DNA of 64,000 nt. Origin: Apostichopus japonicus. Taxonomy: Eukaryota > Echinodermata > Holothuroidea > Aspidochirotida > Stichopodidae. The notes beneath the pieces were generated by a model. It was not told the origin of the DNA and made no database searches. It saw nothing but the letters and a program-made list of their open reading frames with translations. Position numbers and translations under genes: made by a program. Position 1 is the stretch's first letter. Each line of letters opens with the position of its first letter. This document shows positions 35,106-46,220 of this stretch, in pieces. The stretch is from contig NC_092581.1 in the NCBI RefSeq assembly GCF_037975245.1, positions 17,537,303-17,601,302 of the forward strand. Reading direction: 5' to 3'.

Positions 35106-36509
35106 TGCTATATAATATCCTAACTAGGGCCCTGTTCCATACAGAGTTTTTCTTTGTCTTGAGTGTGATTTAAAGTTAAACATAGACTATGAATCAAATC
35201 TAAGATTGTGGGTTACTCTTTGTAGAATGGGGCCCAGATCAAATTGTTATCCAATTTCTGCCACCAGACAACTTTGTATAAGTTTCAGGTTTTAAAATAC
35301 AAGTTGCACATATTTCACTTTCCCAGGAGACAAGCAGTGATCAGGAGGCTGTTTCTGGCTTGAACTCTCCATCACCCTGAATGTTGTTTTGGGTAAGCTT
35401 CTTGAATGTACATTTCGGGTGTTTCTGTTTACAGAGCTTTGTTATTTTCATCAACAATATTTAAGCACATCAGATTTAAAGTATCCCTTGGATCCTGCTC
35501 AACATTTTGTTTGAATACTACTGATTGTTTGACCAAGCCTGTCTTTTCCTACCATTGATCCCTTGCTAGGCTCAGACTATAGTAGGAATTCCTGTTTCTT
35601 AATTCAAATGCAAAGTCTTCCTTTCCAAATTGTGCAATAGAGGTATATACTTATCAAAAGTGTTCTAAATGTGACATGGGAACAAATGTACTAGCTTTCA
35701 GTGTGGTAGATACTTGTTAGATACTGAGAAGCAGTTTTCCAAGATTTAGTATAATGTGATATTTAGATGAAAGAATTTATTGAAGTTATATCTTCTGGCT
35801 ATGATGGGAAGTGGCTCTAAATATGCCACAAACCAGTCTGGCGGCAGTAATTTAGACTCAGTTTGGTGTAATGGCATAAGCAATCATCCAACTCTTACTT
35901 GGAAGCATCAGCTAAATCCTTCAAATCTCTCATTCAGGTTGGATCAGAACGTTAATGTCCAGTAGTAAAGGTAAAAATGTAACAGAAACATTGTTTTGAG
36001 ATTAAAAGAATGACGTGTACATATTTATGAATTAGTATAGAGGGTTTGTAGTCAGAATGGGGTAATTGCATTTGGCCTTTCAAGTTATGCATAAGGTTTG
36101 CATAGAATCCAAGATGCAAGGCAATAGATAGATGACCAATGCTCTTGTTTGGTGTGATACCTATTCTTACAGAGGCAGGGCAGAGAATTTTTTTTCTTCC
36201 AATGTGGGGGAGGGGTTGTCCACTGATTTAGGCTTTGCATCATTCAGTGAAAAATCAGTGGGTTCTGCTTGCAATTCACTTTTGATCTTGTCAGTGCAGT
36301 TTCTAGGTTAAGTGTTTAATGGACATACCTTTTTTAAGGTCCCTAAAAAAGTTACTACTCTTGAGAATGTTACATGATAATCCTTCAGTAAAAGAATGGA
36401 AACATATTCTTAGTCCGTAACAGCACTAAAAAAATTCAATTTCGGAAAATAATGACAAAGTGAAACTCGGATTGACATTTTTATCTTTGTTTGGATATTG
36501 ATATCACAG

Positions 36510-36678
36510 GAACCAAACTGTTGGCCGGGCGGAAGTATATGATCGCAGTTGACAAGGTAGTTGTCAATCATCTTATTGCTGATTTTCAGAGTGCCCTTGC
36601 CTACCTCTTTGCCACATAGTATGTTTTAAACATTCAGTATCCTGCAGACAGCTGTGTGACATTGGAGTTCATCCAGAG
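36510..36678 (+). pseudogene. penultimate exon of a SAMD3-like C-terminal domain, with in-frame stop
   Basis: Acceptor ATCACAG and donor AG/GTAAGT bracket a frame reading TKLLAGRKYMIAVDKVVV, DFQSALAYLFAT, stop (TAG), YVLNIQYPADSCVTLEFIQR. The pattern DFxxAxxxLFAxxYVLNxxYP...TLEFIQ is that of the C-terminal part of the uncharacterised SAMD3-like proteins that are highly repeated in fish and many invertebrates (from memory of the family; not searched). The TAG replaces what is usually an aromatic residue, so this copy is probably dead. Confidence 0.6.
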
Positions 36679-37633
36679 GTAAGTGTTAATGGAATATGAA
36701 TGAATATTTGTACAGTAGTGGTGTTATAGCTGGGATTGGAGTTGTAACTCATGGTAGTGTTTTCCTTGTTTAGTGTGTTTTCTACCAACACTTGGGAAAG
36801 ACTTGAACCAGTGTAAAATTCAGTTGAGTAGTTACACAAGTAAGTCATAATTTGTCTGTCTAGAGAGAAGATCATGATCCCAACTTAGAATACCATTGAA
36901 GGTACTGTTACATGAAATTTGGTCATAGTCTAACTTAACAATTATTTACCTCAGTTTAGATGAACTGCTGCAGTAGGTGTTTAGTGTTAAATAGTAACAG
37001 CATCATTAATTTGAAGATCGTAGAATATTTATGCAGTGACATTATTTGTAGAGCCCTAGTCCCATCAACATTGGGATTAAACTTGCAACAAAATGCACAG
37101 TTGAAAAAGTCGATCCTGATCGTTGCTCCAAGAAGATCAGTGTCCTATTTCCTTTCAACTACAATCCACCTGCATTTTGTCGATTTTGAAGTTGATTCTT
37201 GTGTTTCATCGTCGGACTTTGTTTAAAATTTACTGCTTGTAGAATTGTATAGATGGGACCCAGGCTTTAATCCTTCAAACTGTACATTCCAAATCGATTT
37301 CATGGACAGTCTTCTTGTGGAATTGACTGTTATAAACAACAACTGTTTTCAAAAAAAAAAGTAATAAAAGAATTGTGAATAAGGAAATATGCTTCAAAAT
37401 GTTTTGACCACAATCATTATGACTTTCATAATTATAAATACAAACTAATATGAAAGCAGTGTGAGTAGCCATTTAATTTATACCTGAAACAGTGAAGTGA
37501 ATAATTAATGTGCAACACATTTTCAGTAGTATAATGTTTTAAAGACATGGTTTTCTACTGGTCAAGGTCAACGATGAAAATATTAATTCCCACCAAAAGT
37601 AACAAAAATCAACTCATTTTTTTTTTTTGGCAG

Positions 37634-37745
37634 GTGCTTTGTTGGAATCAACCCACCCACATCAGGAAAAAGTAGGAAATCCTCAGCCATAAATCCCAAA
37701 GTGTTGTCTCTTTTGGGACATATCAAGGATGAGTCAACAAAGTAA
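37634..37745 (+). pseudogene. last exon of the same SAMD3-like frame
   Basis: After a T-rich tract and GGCAG acceptor the frame continues in phase from the previous exon: CFVGINPPTSGKSRKSS, AINPKVLSLLGHIKDESTK, stop TAA. The phase match across a 955-bp intron (36679-37633) and the INPKV motif after a Lys/Ser-rich linker support the pairing. Confidence 0.58.
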
Positions 37746-40119
37746 TAAAAACATCAAACAGTGTAGTATGGTGATCAGTGGACTTATTTCGAGTTTAGTT
37801 ACTACAGGAACCATTTAGAAACGTTTGTTTTTTTGTTTTTCTTCAACTCATTCAAAATCAAGTTAAGATGGTTACTTCTGGCTGGAACCTCAATGTCGCC
37901 TTTAGCCACTCTTAGTGTTTCCTTCATGTATATAGACATTCAGCTTATATGTAAGGAACGTTCAGGTGGATGATGTTTTTATGTACTACGATCAGTACTG
38001 AGTACACAGACATGAAATAATCTGCACACCAATCTCCATATTCTGTGCCTCTAAAGCAGAATGGTTTCAGATGAAATTTTGTTTTAGATAATTAAAGAGA
38101 ACTGAAATCTATGCATTTTCATGGGCTTTGCATCACATTTTCTACCTAAGGTGGACTTGAAGCAAGCAGGAGATGAGACTAGAGTTTGTTTATGGAATTC
38201 TATTCATTCATGTTGGCATGTTATTCAGACATATAAAGTATTGATTAATATGAAGTTCTATTACTAACACTATATTGTTACACCTGTCTGCTAAAAGTTC
38301 ACTTTTGATAGTAAATGTGACACCTTCTGTGACCTTACATTTCAAATTGCCCAAAGAATTGACTGCAAATTTGTGCCCCCTTCTATCCTCTTCCTAGAGT
38401 GCTATTCAATTGAAGAAAAATTTCATCCAGTGGATTTCCTGATCATAGCATGCATAAAGGCAGTAGCCACGAAAGGAAACTTTCTAATAAGTATAAATGT
38501 TTACAAGGACAATGGGTTCATTTTAATACCAGTGCTCATGCACATTGAACCATTCCTTAAATGGTGAAATGTTTGCCATTTTTCGTTTTCAGTGGTGAGT
38601 TTATACTATGTGATATTATTTAAACTACTTCATTTAAAAAAAAGTGTGATTACAGTGTGTAGTGCCACAAAACTATACTAACGTATGCTTGTCTATTACT
38701 GTGTGTAGTGTAGGGTCTATAGGAATTGCACTGCCTATGCATTAAGACCAAGTTTTCCCTTTCTACATCCCCTACCCCAGTGAAATACTCCATCAAATAA
38801 TTATTAATGTACTTGTGAGAATATCCATTTCTGGCTGTAATTTATATTTTAGCCTTGGTATTCATAGACATCTGGTTTGGAATTGACAAGGCCTGAAGTT
38901 TATATTGACATGCACCATTTTTTTCAACATTGAAAAAGAGGTTTACTGTTTCAGTTTTGGACTTTAAGTTACTTCCTTGTTGATTTACTAAGTTCTGTGT
39001 TTTTAGTTTCCATTTTGACATTTGCATTGCAGAAATGATAGCATGTTCGTGATATCATGGCTCAGCTTTATATGAAAATGTTTGAAAGTTGTGTAATAAT
39101 AATTAGAAAGTTTGAAGCTTATAACGTCAATTAACCCTTAAGCCTACCATGAAGGTTTTGGCTAATGATTGTTTTCCATTTGAAATGCCCACTTTGGGAT
39201 AGTTTCAGGGTGTTTGTCGTCCCAAACTGGGGTCTTCCACTTCATGGGTTGAAAAATAATGTTTGAAACTGATTTACAGAAGATGATCATATAGTTGTTC
39301 TTGAATAGTTGGTCATAAGCCACATGCCTTGACCAACTCTATGGAGAATTTTTAATAATGTGAGGAGGCTGACATAATATAGTATATGATTATAATTACA
39401 TTACAAAGATATTATTGTGTGAAAAATCTTACTTTAGCTTAATATTCGGTGAAGAGCTTTTTGCAGTATATGCCATTTAGAAAGTTTATAATTGCAGTCA
39501 GTTTGTAAAATTAAGGGTCACATAGTTTGTGGTTTTTTTGGGCAACTTAATTGGCCCTAACCAAAGATAGCAACAAATGAAGTAGCTTTCAATGTATTGC
39601 TTTTGGTGTAAGGTGATCTTACCACCTCTTGAGAACAGTTGCAAAACCTGTATCTCTTATTGTTCCTATACAGACTTTTGTAACTGGTTTGTAATTGCCT
39701 TGGCCTGAAGTTTGTGATATCAGTCACCAGTCTTTTCTCAAATCTTGAAGAGTAGAATTATTGTTTCAGTGTTGAAGTTTAAGTTCTCTACTTGTTGTTT
39801 TATAATTGAGTTTTTGTGTTTCTAGTATCTACTTAAGAAGCTTTTAGTTTTAGTAAAGTGGTGAAAAGTGATAGGTTAAAAGCACCTTTGTGTGTGCAGG
39901 TTTTTGGGGAAGACCTCACTCCAAGATGAATGAAGAAGTGTAAATAAAGGGTGAAAATAAACATGAGCATTTCAACGTACTTCTACCGTATATTTTTGGC
40001 GTATTCCTTAAGTATGTACTTACTTTTTGTAGAAACCTTGCCGTAAACTAAGACAGATAAAACCCATCAATTTATTTTAATTGTCAATATCAAATTTTCA
40101 CACTTATGTTTCTTTTTTA

Positions 40120-40740
40120 TGGAATTGATAAACCATTAATAATTCACATAAAAAAATTGTTAAAGGACAGATTTGGTAGACAAACACGTTAAAAGTGTCT
40201 GTAAAAAAAAACATAAATTTGAATTTTATCAGAAGATTTAAGCAAATTGACTGAACGATTAACATCAAAATCCTGTAAAAAAGACAGAATTTAGGAGTAA
40301 AACCGTCTGTAAAAAAACAAACAAACATTGTAATTTTATCAGACGATTTGGTAAATTAACATCGAAAACTTGTAAAAAGACAGAATTTAGAAGTAGAACC
40401 GTCTGCAAAAAAACAGACAAAAATTGTAATTTTATCAGACGATTTGGTAAATTAACATCGAAAACTTGTAAAAAGACAGAATTTAGAAGTAAAACCGTCT
40501 GCAAAAAAACAGACAAAAATTGTAATTTTATCAGACGATTTGGTAAATTAACATCGAAAACTTGTAAAAAGACAGAATTTAGAAGTAAAACCGTCTGTAA
40601 GAAAACAGACAAAAATTGAAATTTTATCAGACGATTTGGTAAATTAACATCGAAAACTTGTAAAAAGACAGAATTTGGTAGTAAAACACAACAAAACTGT
40701 CTGTAAACAAACAGGAATAAATTGTAATTTTATCAGAAGA
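40120..40740. repeat. 96-bp subterminal minisatellite
   Basis: About five to six copies of a unit containing AATTTTATCAGACGATTTGG, TAAATTAACATCGAAAACTT, GTAAAAAGACAGAATTTAGA and AACCGTCTG. The 115-codon minus-strand ORF here is only its translation. It lies near the right end of the 7.9-kb transposon. Confidence 0.92.
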
Positions 40741-40967
40741 ATTCAGTTAAATATACATGAGAAAAATGCTAAATAAAACAGAATTTTTATGTTATTCTAT
40801 TTAACAGATTATTCTTGTAAAAATTTTAACTGGAAAACTATGTAAAAAGAAAACATTATTTTCCAGTTAATTCCTTTTTACAGATTGTCTGTAAAAATAA
40901 CAGGAAACGATTGGAAACTTTTTTTCCAATCGTTTTCTGTTAATTTACAGAAATTTTTTTAACAGTG

Positions 40968-41131
40968 CACCTTCAATACAGTTAATTAAAATAGGCATTG
41001 TTTTGTTTTTTGTTTTTTTTTATTATTTATTTGGCAGACTGTGACTCCCACAACTAAAGACACCGTAATCCCTTCATCCCCCGTGCAATAGTACTTTACA
41101 ATAATAACTTGAGTCGTTAATTGGTATTTTA
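40968..41131 (+). pseudogene. LINE C-terminus continued after the transposon
   Basis: HRNPFIPRAIVLYNNNLSR and a stop follow at about 41057-41120. This is the usual end of the LINE family seen at 32640-33035, and lies directly beyond the CACTG element, in the same strand. Confidence 0.65.
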
Positions 41132-42003
41132 CTGTTTTTATCCATTTAATCTGTTCTTAATTTTTTCAACTCTTAAGTGTAAATATGAATATAGGTTTAT
41201 TTTTTTGGTAGTTTTGATATGTGCGAGTATCGTAATTTCCTTTTATTGAGCAAAAAAGGTTTAACTTACTTACTTATAACATCGATTCGAAATCACTTTA
41301 GTAAATACCATAAAAAAGTACAAATGACTTACCTTTTCTGTGAACTGGTACAAACGTATAGGAAAAGTATCATCTACTGAATGGGCCTTGCAAGTCAGAT
41401 ACCAAGAGATTGTGCGTTTGCAAGCTGTTACAAATATTACAACCCGTAACTTTACAGATTGCCACATAATAATTCACTACAAAACACTATCAACAATGGC
41501 AGAGATATGATATTGTTAATTACTGACCTCTGAACTCCTCCCTTTGTAGTTTGCTGCTGTAGAAACAGTATTTTTGCCATAAATACTTCATCAAAAGCCT
41601 GAACATGATGTAACTTTGTGCAGGTTTGATCATTCGGAATTTTCTTAATCAGTGGCACAAACAGGATTCCAAAGGTGATTTAGCTATAGGGGGCATAAAT
41701 CTGATCATGGAAGGGTCAGAGGCGCATCAAGGATTTTATAAAGGAAGGAGTGTGGGCCTATGTGTGGGGTCGTTGAAACCGACTCCCATGCAGGGGTGTT
41801 TTAGAAACCTCTCCCAGTGAAATTTTCAAATGGGCAAAATTTAAACCATAAAGTATAGGTCTACAATTAGGTTTAACGCAAGGTTGTGCTAATAGTACTC
41901 TGACAGTGCACCAGGAGCAGTGCTATAATTCATCAGCGACTGAATGTTACTATAAACCCGCGATTGAACCATTTCCCCCGGGACTATGGAGGTGGGCCCA
42001 TAC
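41132..42003. other. spacer, no gene seen
   Basis: Short unsupported ORFs only. Around 41670-41830 there is GGGGG and CAGGGG-type sequence typical of small non-autonomous elements in this window, but no paired ends were found. Confidence 0.45.
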
Positions 42004-42166
42004 CTTTGTTTCTGGGAGGATGAATACGAGACAGCCAGCCAACAGAGATGAATATGAGAAACAGATCATAGGTAGAGATGGCCACGCCCTCTCTAGAACC
42101 AGTATTAAGGGCGCGACGATACCTCCAAAACGAGCAGCGACAGAACAAAATCCCACACAAATAGTT
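42004..42166 (-). pseudogene. orphan SLC22 last-exon fragment (third copy)
   Basis: Begins after an acceptor-like ATATATCAG with R/TICVGFCSVAARFGGIVAPL and runs to FILPETK, then similarity to copies A and B stops at AAAG/GTATGG. It is closer to copy A than the diverged exons 1-8 of A and B are to each other. No other SLC22 exon is nearby, so it is a remnant of a lost paralog or a single duplicated exon. Confidence 0.85.
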
Positions 42167-42189
42167 CTGATATATAATAGATAAGAGCT

Positions 42190-42375
42190 GTGTTTATTAG
42201 TGATCTGTACCTGAAGAGCAAGAGGTATTTTGGCTCCTGGGCTCGAACCCCAGTGAAGGCAGTTTGCTTATGCCGTTCTGATACGGTCTCTTGCTTCCAT
42301 TAGGAACTTTAAGTATTAGAAACGAGCATTGTATCCCAACAGCTGAGTGGCGCAGCGGTTAGTGCTCTGTGCCTT
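42190..42375 (+). mobile_element. tRNA-like SINE module
   Basis: Contains a B-box-like GGGCTCGAACCCC at ~42238, a body with AAGTATTAGAAACGAGCA, then a new A-box-like GAGTGGCGCAGCGGTTAGTG at ~42345 that breaks off into a T-run. It is the same family as 45680-46220. Confidence 0.65.
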
Positions 42376-42429
42376 TTTTTTTTTAAAAATTATCACATTT
42401 TATGGTACTTTATTACATTTTATTGTAAT

Positions 42430-43115
42430 TTTATTACAACCTTTATTCCAAAACCCACTGATTTGCGACGATCATGATGCAACCTTTTTCAATAGAAATT
42501 TCATTGATGGTGGCATTATACCGGTAGGTGATCTTATGTACGAGATTATACCATCTCACCTACCGGCCGAAGCCGTTTATGAATGCATTTCATTGGCAAA
42601 TCCTGATAATACACTTAATGTTTACGAGGTATAAGATATAATCTCCAACCTAAATTAAAGCCTTCCCATCCGAATGGCTGGAAGCCATTAATTCATCCGA
42701 TGTCATTGCTTCGTCGCAATCTGACCCTAATTGCGGCATTCGTTTCATGAATGGGAGCAAACACATCGAAGCATCTGGCATTACATGTCAAATTGCCTCT
42801 AATCTGCGCAGTTATGTTAACACTTCCATACCTAAAAGTGAAGGTTACTAGAAGACCACTTTTTCCAGATACCGAATTTGTAAATAGATGGTAAAATATT
42901 TATAGATTTCCTAAAATGTTTTATGATGCAGATCTTGATTTCAAAATTATGCATAATATCTTGTATACCAAATCAGAAAACTATATAAATTTTCTATCAT
43001 CGACTCACCTAATTGTGTTTTATGTAGAACAGCCAGCGAGTCATTAAGCCACCCTGTTTATCGACAATGTGAACTTCATCGTTACTAAACTGGGGAAAGT
43101 TTACAAGGCCAACGA
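42430..43115 (+). pseudogene. Tx1/L1-type LINE, C-terminal fragment
   Basis: NPLICDDHDATFFNRNFID, GGIIPVGDLMYEI, then after stops FYDADLDFKIMHNILYTKSE. This matches the region after the reverse transcriptase in L1/Tx1-like LINEs (NPxI...W/F...GIxxVxDL and DxxxKxxHxILYTK). Several stops and frame changes make it a relic. Confidence 0.6.
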
Positions 43116-43199
43116 CCTAAGACAGTGGCGTATTGCTACTCTGCTTGGAACCGGGCTTAACCGTAAGAATTTCGAGGGAAATTTAATCGATTACATCTT

Positions 43200-43345
43200 C
43201 AGGCGCGTATCCAGGATTTTCTAACCCGGGGGGCGCGAATTACTATCTAAGCGGAGCGCCACCATCGGTTGGCGCGCAGCGTACAAGAAAATTTCTGGTT
43301 TTGATACCCCCCCAGATCACCGGAAATAGCACTTCTCGGGCTTGA
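43200..43345. repeat. element end with dispersed GCGGAGCGCCACCATCGG module
   Basis: CAGGCGCGTATCCAGGATTT at 43200 resembles the hAT-like termini of this window and is followed by ACTATCTAAGCGGAGCGCC, ACCATCGGTTGGCGCG and GTACAAGAAAATTT. The latter recurs at 44485-44605, 47390-47500 and in the tandem units at 23.5-30 kb. A possible other end, GGATACGCACCTG, lies at 45167-45179, without a clear target duplication. Confidence 0.5.
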
Positions 43346-43880
43346 AAATGAGCAACCAGATGTACACTTTTGCCTGAGAACCAAGTGTTTCCCAAAAGTT
43401 TTTTCCATCCATAACCTTTTTGAAGATTGTCACCAGTCACACATCATGTTCGACCGCGTCCCATATCCTGTGGATCATTGCTTTTGTAGGTGATTCTACG
43501 TCACGGCCCACAATATCCGAAAGCCCCACTTTTCAAGGTTTTAAGCCCATTATTTGTTGATAATTTGAAAATTCAGATTTCTCGTGAATAAAATCACTTG
43601 AAAACATACCCATAATGTTGCAGAAAATTCAATCTATGGACAAGCAATATAGAAAAACCTCCTTGAACCCCTAACAGACAGGTCAAAGTTGCACGAGTAG
43701 AGGAAAGTATGATGAAGAATGTTGGTGAGGAAATTTTGGAAAATTCAGACAGAGTTAATTTCTTGGTGTAGAAATATTGCAACCTGTTATAATGGCTATT
43801 ATAAAACTTGGTTGAAGGAAACGAAAAATAGCAGATATTTCCGATATCAGGTATATCGAAACCGAACACTACACACATAG

Positions 43881-44345
43881 GCGTAGGTCCCGTAGGAGGC
43901 GGTGGCTGCAGCCCCCCTCCCCCCCCCCCCGCAACCAAATTTTTCCCCATCTTTTTCGGGCACCTACTGAAAGAAAAATAAATAGCAATGAATATCGGGC
44001 ACCTACTGAAAGAAAAATAAATAGCAATGAATAGCTTAAAAATGATCTCCTTGGTAATTAAAATAAAGTTGTAAGCTTGGCCGACATTACTACTGTAAAA
44101 GAGAGTTTTGACATAAATGGATCTGTATGATTTTTCTCCATCTACATAAGACATTTGGTTGTTTACATAGCATCGGTATACTGTGCAACTTTGACGGACC
44201 GTGCGGTACACGATGCCATGCACTGTAATGACCGATGCTTGCTTATATGATATTGGCATTGATATGTTGAACGCGCGCGAATTTTGGCTTTTTTTTCGGG
44301 CAAGTCATTACAGCCCCCAAATCCAATTGGGCTCCTACGCCTTTA
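43881..44345. mobile_element. 465-bp non-autonomous element with 13-bp flanking duplication
   Basis: Flanked by ACTACACACATAG at 43868-43880 and 44346-44358. Termini contain GGCGTAGG (left) and CCTACGCC (right). The interior has a G/C-rich start, a 41-bp tandem duplication (GGGCACCTACTGAAAGAAAA) near 43958-44030 and no convincing coding. The duplication is longer than the 8 bp of hAT. Confidence 0.7.
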
Positions 44346-44358
44346 ACTACACACATAG

Positions 44359-45679
44359 ACAGTTTTTGAGGCTGTTCATCGCGGAACATGCATTTCAATG
44401 CTCACTGATATGATGTTATATCTGCTCTTTGCTTTACAAATTCGAACAGGCGTGTAGCGAGTAATTGCCAAGGGAGGGGCGAAGCCTGTAGGCAAACTAT
44501 CTAAGCGAAGCGCCACCATGAGTTGGCGCGAAGCGTACAAGAAAAGTTTTGGCCGAAAATGCCTCCCAGATCGCTGGAAATGACACTTCCCAGGCCTTGT
44601 AAGTTGCATCTAAGCATTGTCTATTTTGAAATTACTATAGCGATGTCATAAAGAAAATTTGCTCGGGGGGGGGGGGCGGTCGCCCCCTTCCCGAAATGCG
44701 TCATGTACCCCGACGACTCGGTCGAGTTCAAGACCAGCCACAGTTGGTTCCATATAGCACAATTGTACAATTGTGGCGTCCATACACACACACGCGTTAT
44801 GATAGACCATAGTATTTATATAGATACATTAGTGAGAGAGGAAAAATGGAAACGTCAAAAATGGAGTTGTCAGTGTAAGGGGTAAGGTGAGGCGCACACC
44901 CCCTCCGTAATCCTTGATCTGTCACTGGCTACCCTGTGTATATTATAGGGATCAGCGCTTTAACTATGACTGTTCCTCTTTCTCTTCCCGAGGTCTTGGC
45001 TATCTTCTACTCCCTCCTTTTTTCCTTTTTCTCTCTTTTTTCTTTTTCTTTTCCCTTCCTTCCTCTCCTCCTTTTCTTTTCCCCCCCTCCTTTTCCCTTT
45101 TTTCTTCTCTTTTTTTCTCTCCTCTTTTCCTTACCCGGGGGGCGCGCGCACCCAACGCCCCCCCCTGGATACGCACCTGATCTTTAACATCTAGTAGCGA
45201 CACAATTAATAACTACAGCGTCAACTTATTGATTCTTTTTCATGTTTCACTTAAAAAGAAACTGAACACTATTTTCCAGGTATATAGAAAGATTCATCGT
45301 ACCCAGTTTTTTTTTATATGTTCGGGCAAGAAAATGTTGTAATAAGGTACAGATCCGAGAAGGATTTTAGATACAACTTCGACAGATGACAGCGTTTGGT
45401 TTTGATTCAAGGCGTTTTCTACTGACCTGAGCTCTAAATTATCTTTTTTTGTTAATACTTGTATAGTCTACGTTTGTTGTCATTTCTGTGTTAATTACAT
45501 TTTCAGTAATGCTGGCTCAATGTCGTATTTACTCTATGTTATATTATTAATTCTGTGTCCATTGTCTTTGTTATGTAGCGTCAGAGTTATTTTAATTCTA
45601 CTTTTAAATCGTTGTATACTACTGTAAGTACTGTTTGAATATGGGTGAGCCAGTAGGCTCATCTTTCAATAAAAGAGAA
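44359..45679. other. repeat-rich spacer
   Basis: Holds the dispersed GCGAAGCGCCACCAT module (44485-44605), a pyrimidine tract, and a 3'-end-like stretch around 45640-45680 (GGTGAGCCAGTAGGCTCATC then AATAAA), which looks like the tail of a LINE. No gene is seen. Confidence 0.5.
45005..45135. repeat. polypyrimidine tract
   Basis: About 130 bp of almost pure C/T (CTCCTTTTTTCC-like); ORFs on either strand here are low-complexity artefacts. Confidence 0.9.
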
Positions 45680-45935
45680 CAAAAGCCCTGTACCCGCAGA
45701 GCGAGAGGTATTTTAGCTCCTGGGTTCGATCCCCGGCCACGACAGTTTGCTTTTGCCGTGCTCTTATACGGTTTCTTGCCTTGATTAGGGACTCGAAGTA
45801 TTAGAAACGAGCACAAGTATACAACAGCTGCCGTGGCGCAGCGGTTGTGCTCTGTACCGGCAGAGCGAAGGGTGTTTTGGCTCCTGGGTTCGATCCCCTG
45901 CCACGGCAGTTTGCTTTTGTTTGCTTCACAACGCT
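45680..45935 (+). mobile_element. tandem tRNA-like SINE modules, direct orientation
   Basis: Two successive copies of a tRNA-like head (A-box GTGGCGCAGCGGTT, B-box GGGTTCGATCCCC) separated by a ~100-bp body (GTTTGCTTTTGCCGTGCTC ... AAGTATTAGAAACGAGCA). The first copy starts inside the head. Confidence 0.7.
45828..45909 (+). other. tRNA-like head of the SINE
   Basis: The ends CTGCCGTGG and CCACGGCAG pair over 9 bp. There is a D-arm-like region, a CTCTG/CAGAG stem with a 6-nt loop, an extra arm and a T-arm with GGTTCGATCCC. The short anticodon loop and repeated context argue for a SINE promoter, not a working tRNA gene. Confidence 0.6.
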
Positions 45936-46220
45936 TAAAGCACTAACCGCTGCGCCACCGCATCTGTTGAGAAATAATGCTCGTTTCTAACATTTAAGCT
46001 TCATAATGAAAGCAACAGGTATAAGAATAGCACAGCCAAAGCAAACTGCCTTCACTGGGGTTCGAACCCGAGAGAAAAAGTTCGTCTTGCTCTTCAGGTG
46101 CAGAGCACTAACTACTGCGCCACCGCATCTGTTGAGAAATAATGCTCTTTTCTAATATTTAAGCTTCATAATGAAAGCAGCAGGTATAAGAATAGCACAG
46201 CAAGTACAAACTGCTTTCAC
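45936..46220 (-). mobile_element. tandem tRNA-like SINE modules, inverted orientation
   Basis: On the minus strand the same module appears twice: GATGCGGTGGCGCAGTAGTT...GGGTTCGAACCCC, then the body CTATTCTTATACCTG...AAGCTTAAATGTTAGAAACG, then GATGCGGTGGCGCAGCGGTT. It abuts the direct copies head to head at ~45936. Confidence 0.7.

Larger units (their letters stand above)
33036..40967. mobile_element. CACTG-ended DNA transposon, 7.9 kb, with decayed gene
   Basis: Termini CACTGTTAAAAA at 33036 and TTTTTTTAACAGTG at 40967, with a 2-bp flank duplication CA (33034-33035, 40968-40969). The subterminal zones are rich in CTGT...TTTACAG words and hold a 96-bp minisatellite near the right end. The interior has two recognisable exons (36510-36678, 37634-37745), an (AT)n run and otherwise AT-rich non-coding sequence. 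The ends resemble CACTA/EnSpm; no DDE transposase was recognised, so superfamily and autonomy are open. Confidence 0.78.

Noticed and set aside
40104-40612. 115-codon ORF with repeated LLLNSVFLQVFDVNLPNR
   Set aside because: Translation of the 96-bp subterminal minisatellite of the CACTG element.
43594-44259. 221-codon minus-strand ORF
   Set aside because: Crosses the boundary of the 465-bp element and a poly-G/poly-C region; the repeated IYFSFSRCP is only the 41-bp tandem duplication.
44914-45203. Leu/Phe/Ser-rich and Lys/Glu-rich ORFs
   Set aside because: Both are readings of a polypyrimidine/polypurine tract.
45828-45909. Functional tRNA-Leu/Ser gene
   Set aside because: The anticodon loop is too short, the T-stem has a mismatch, and the sequence is part of repeated SINE modules.
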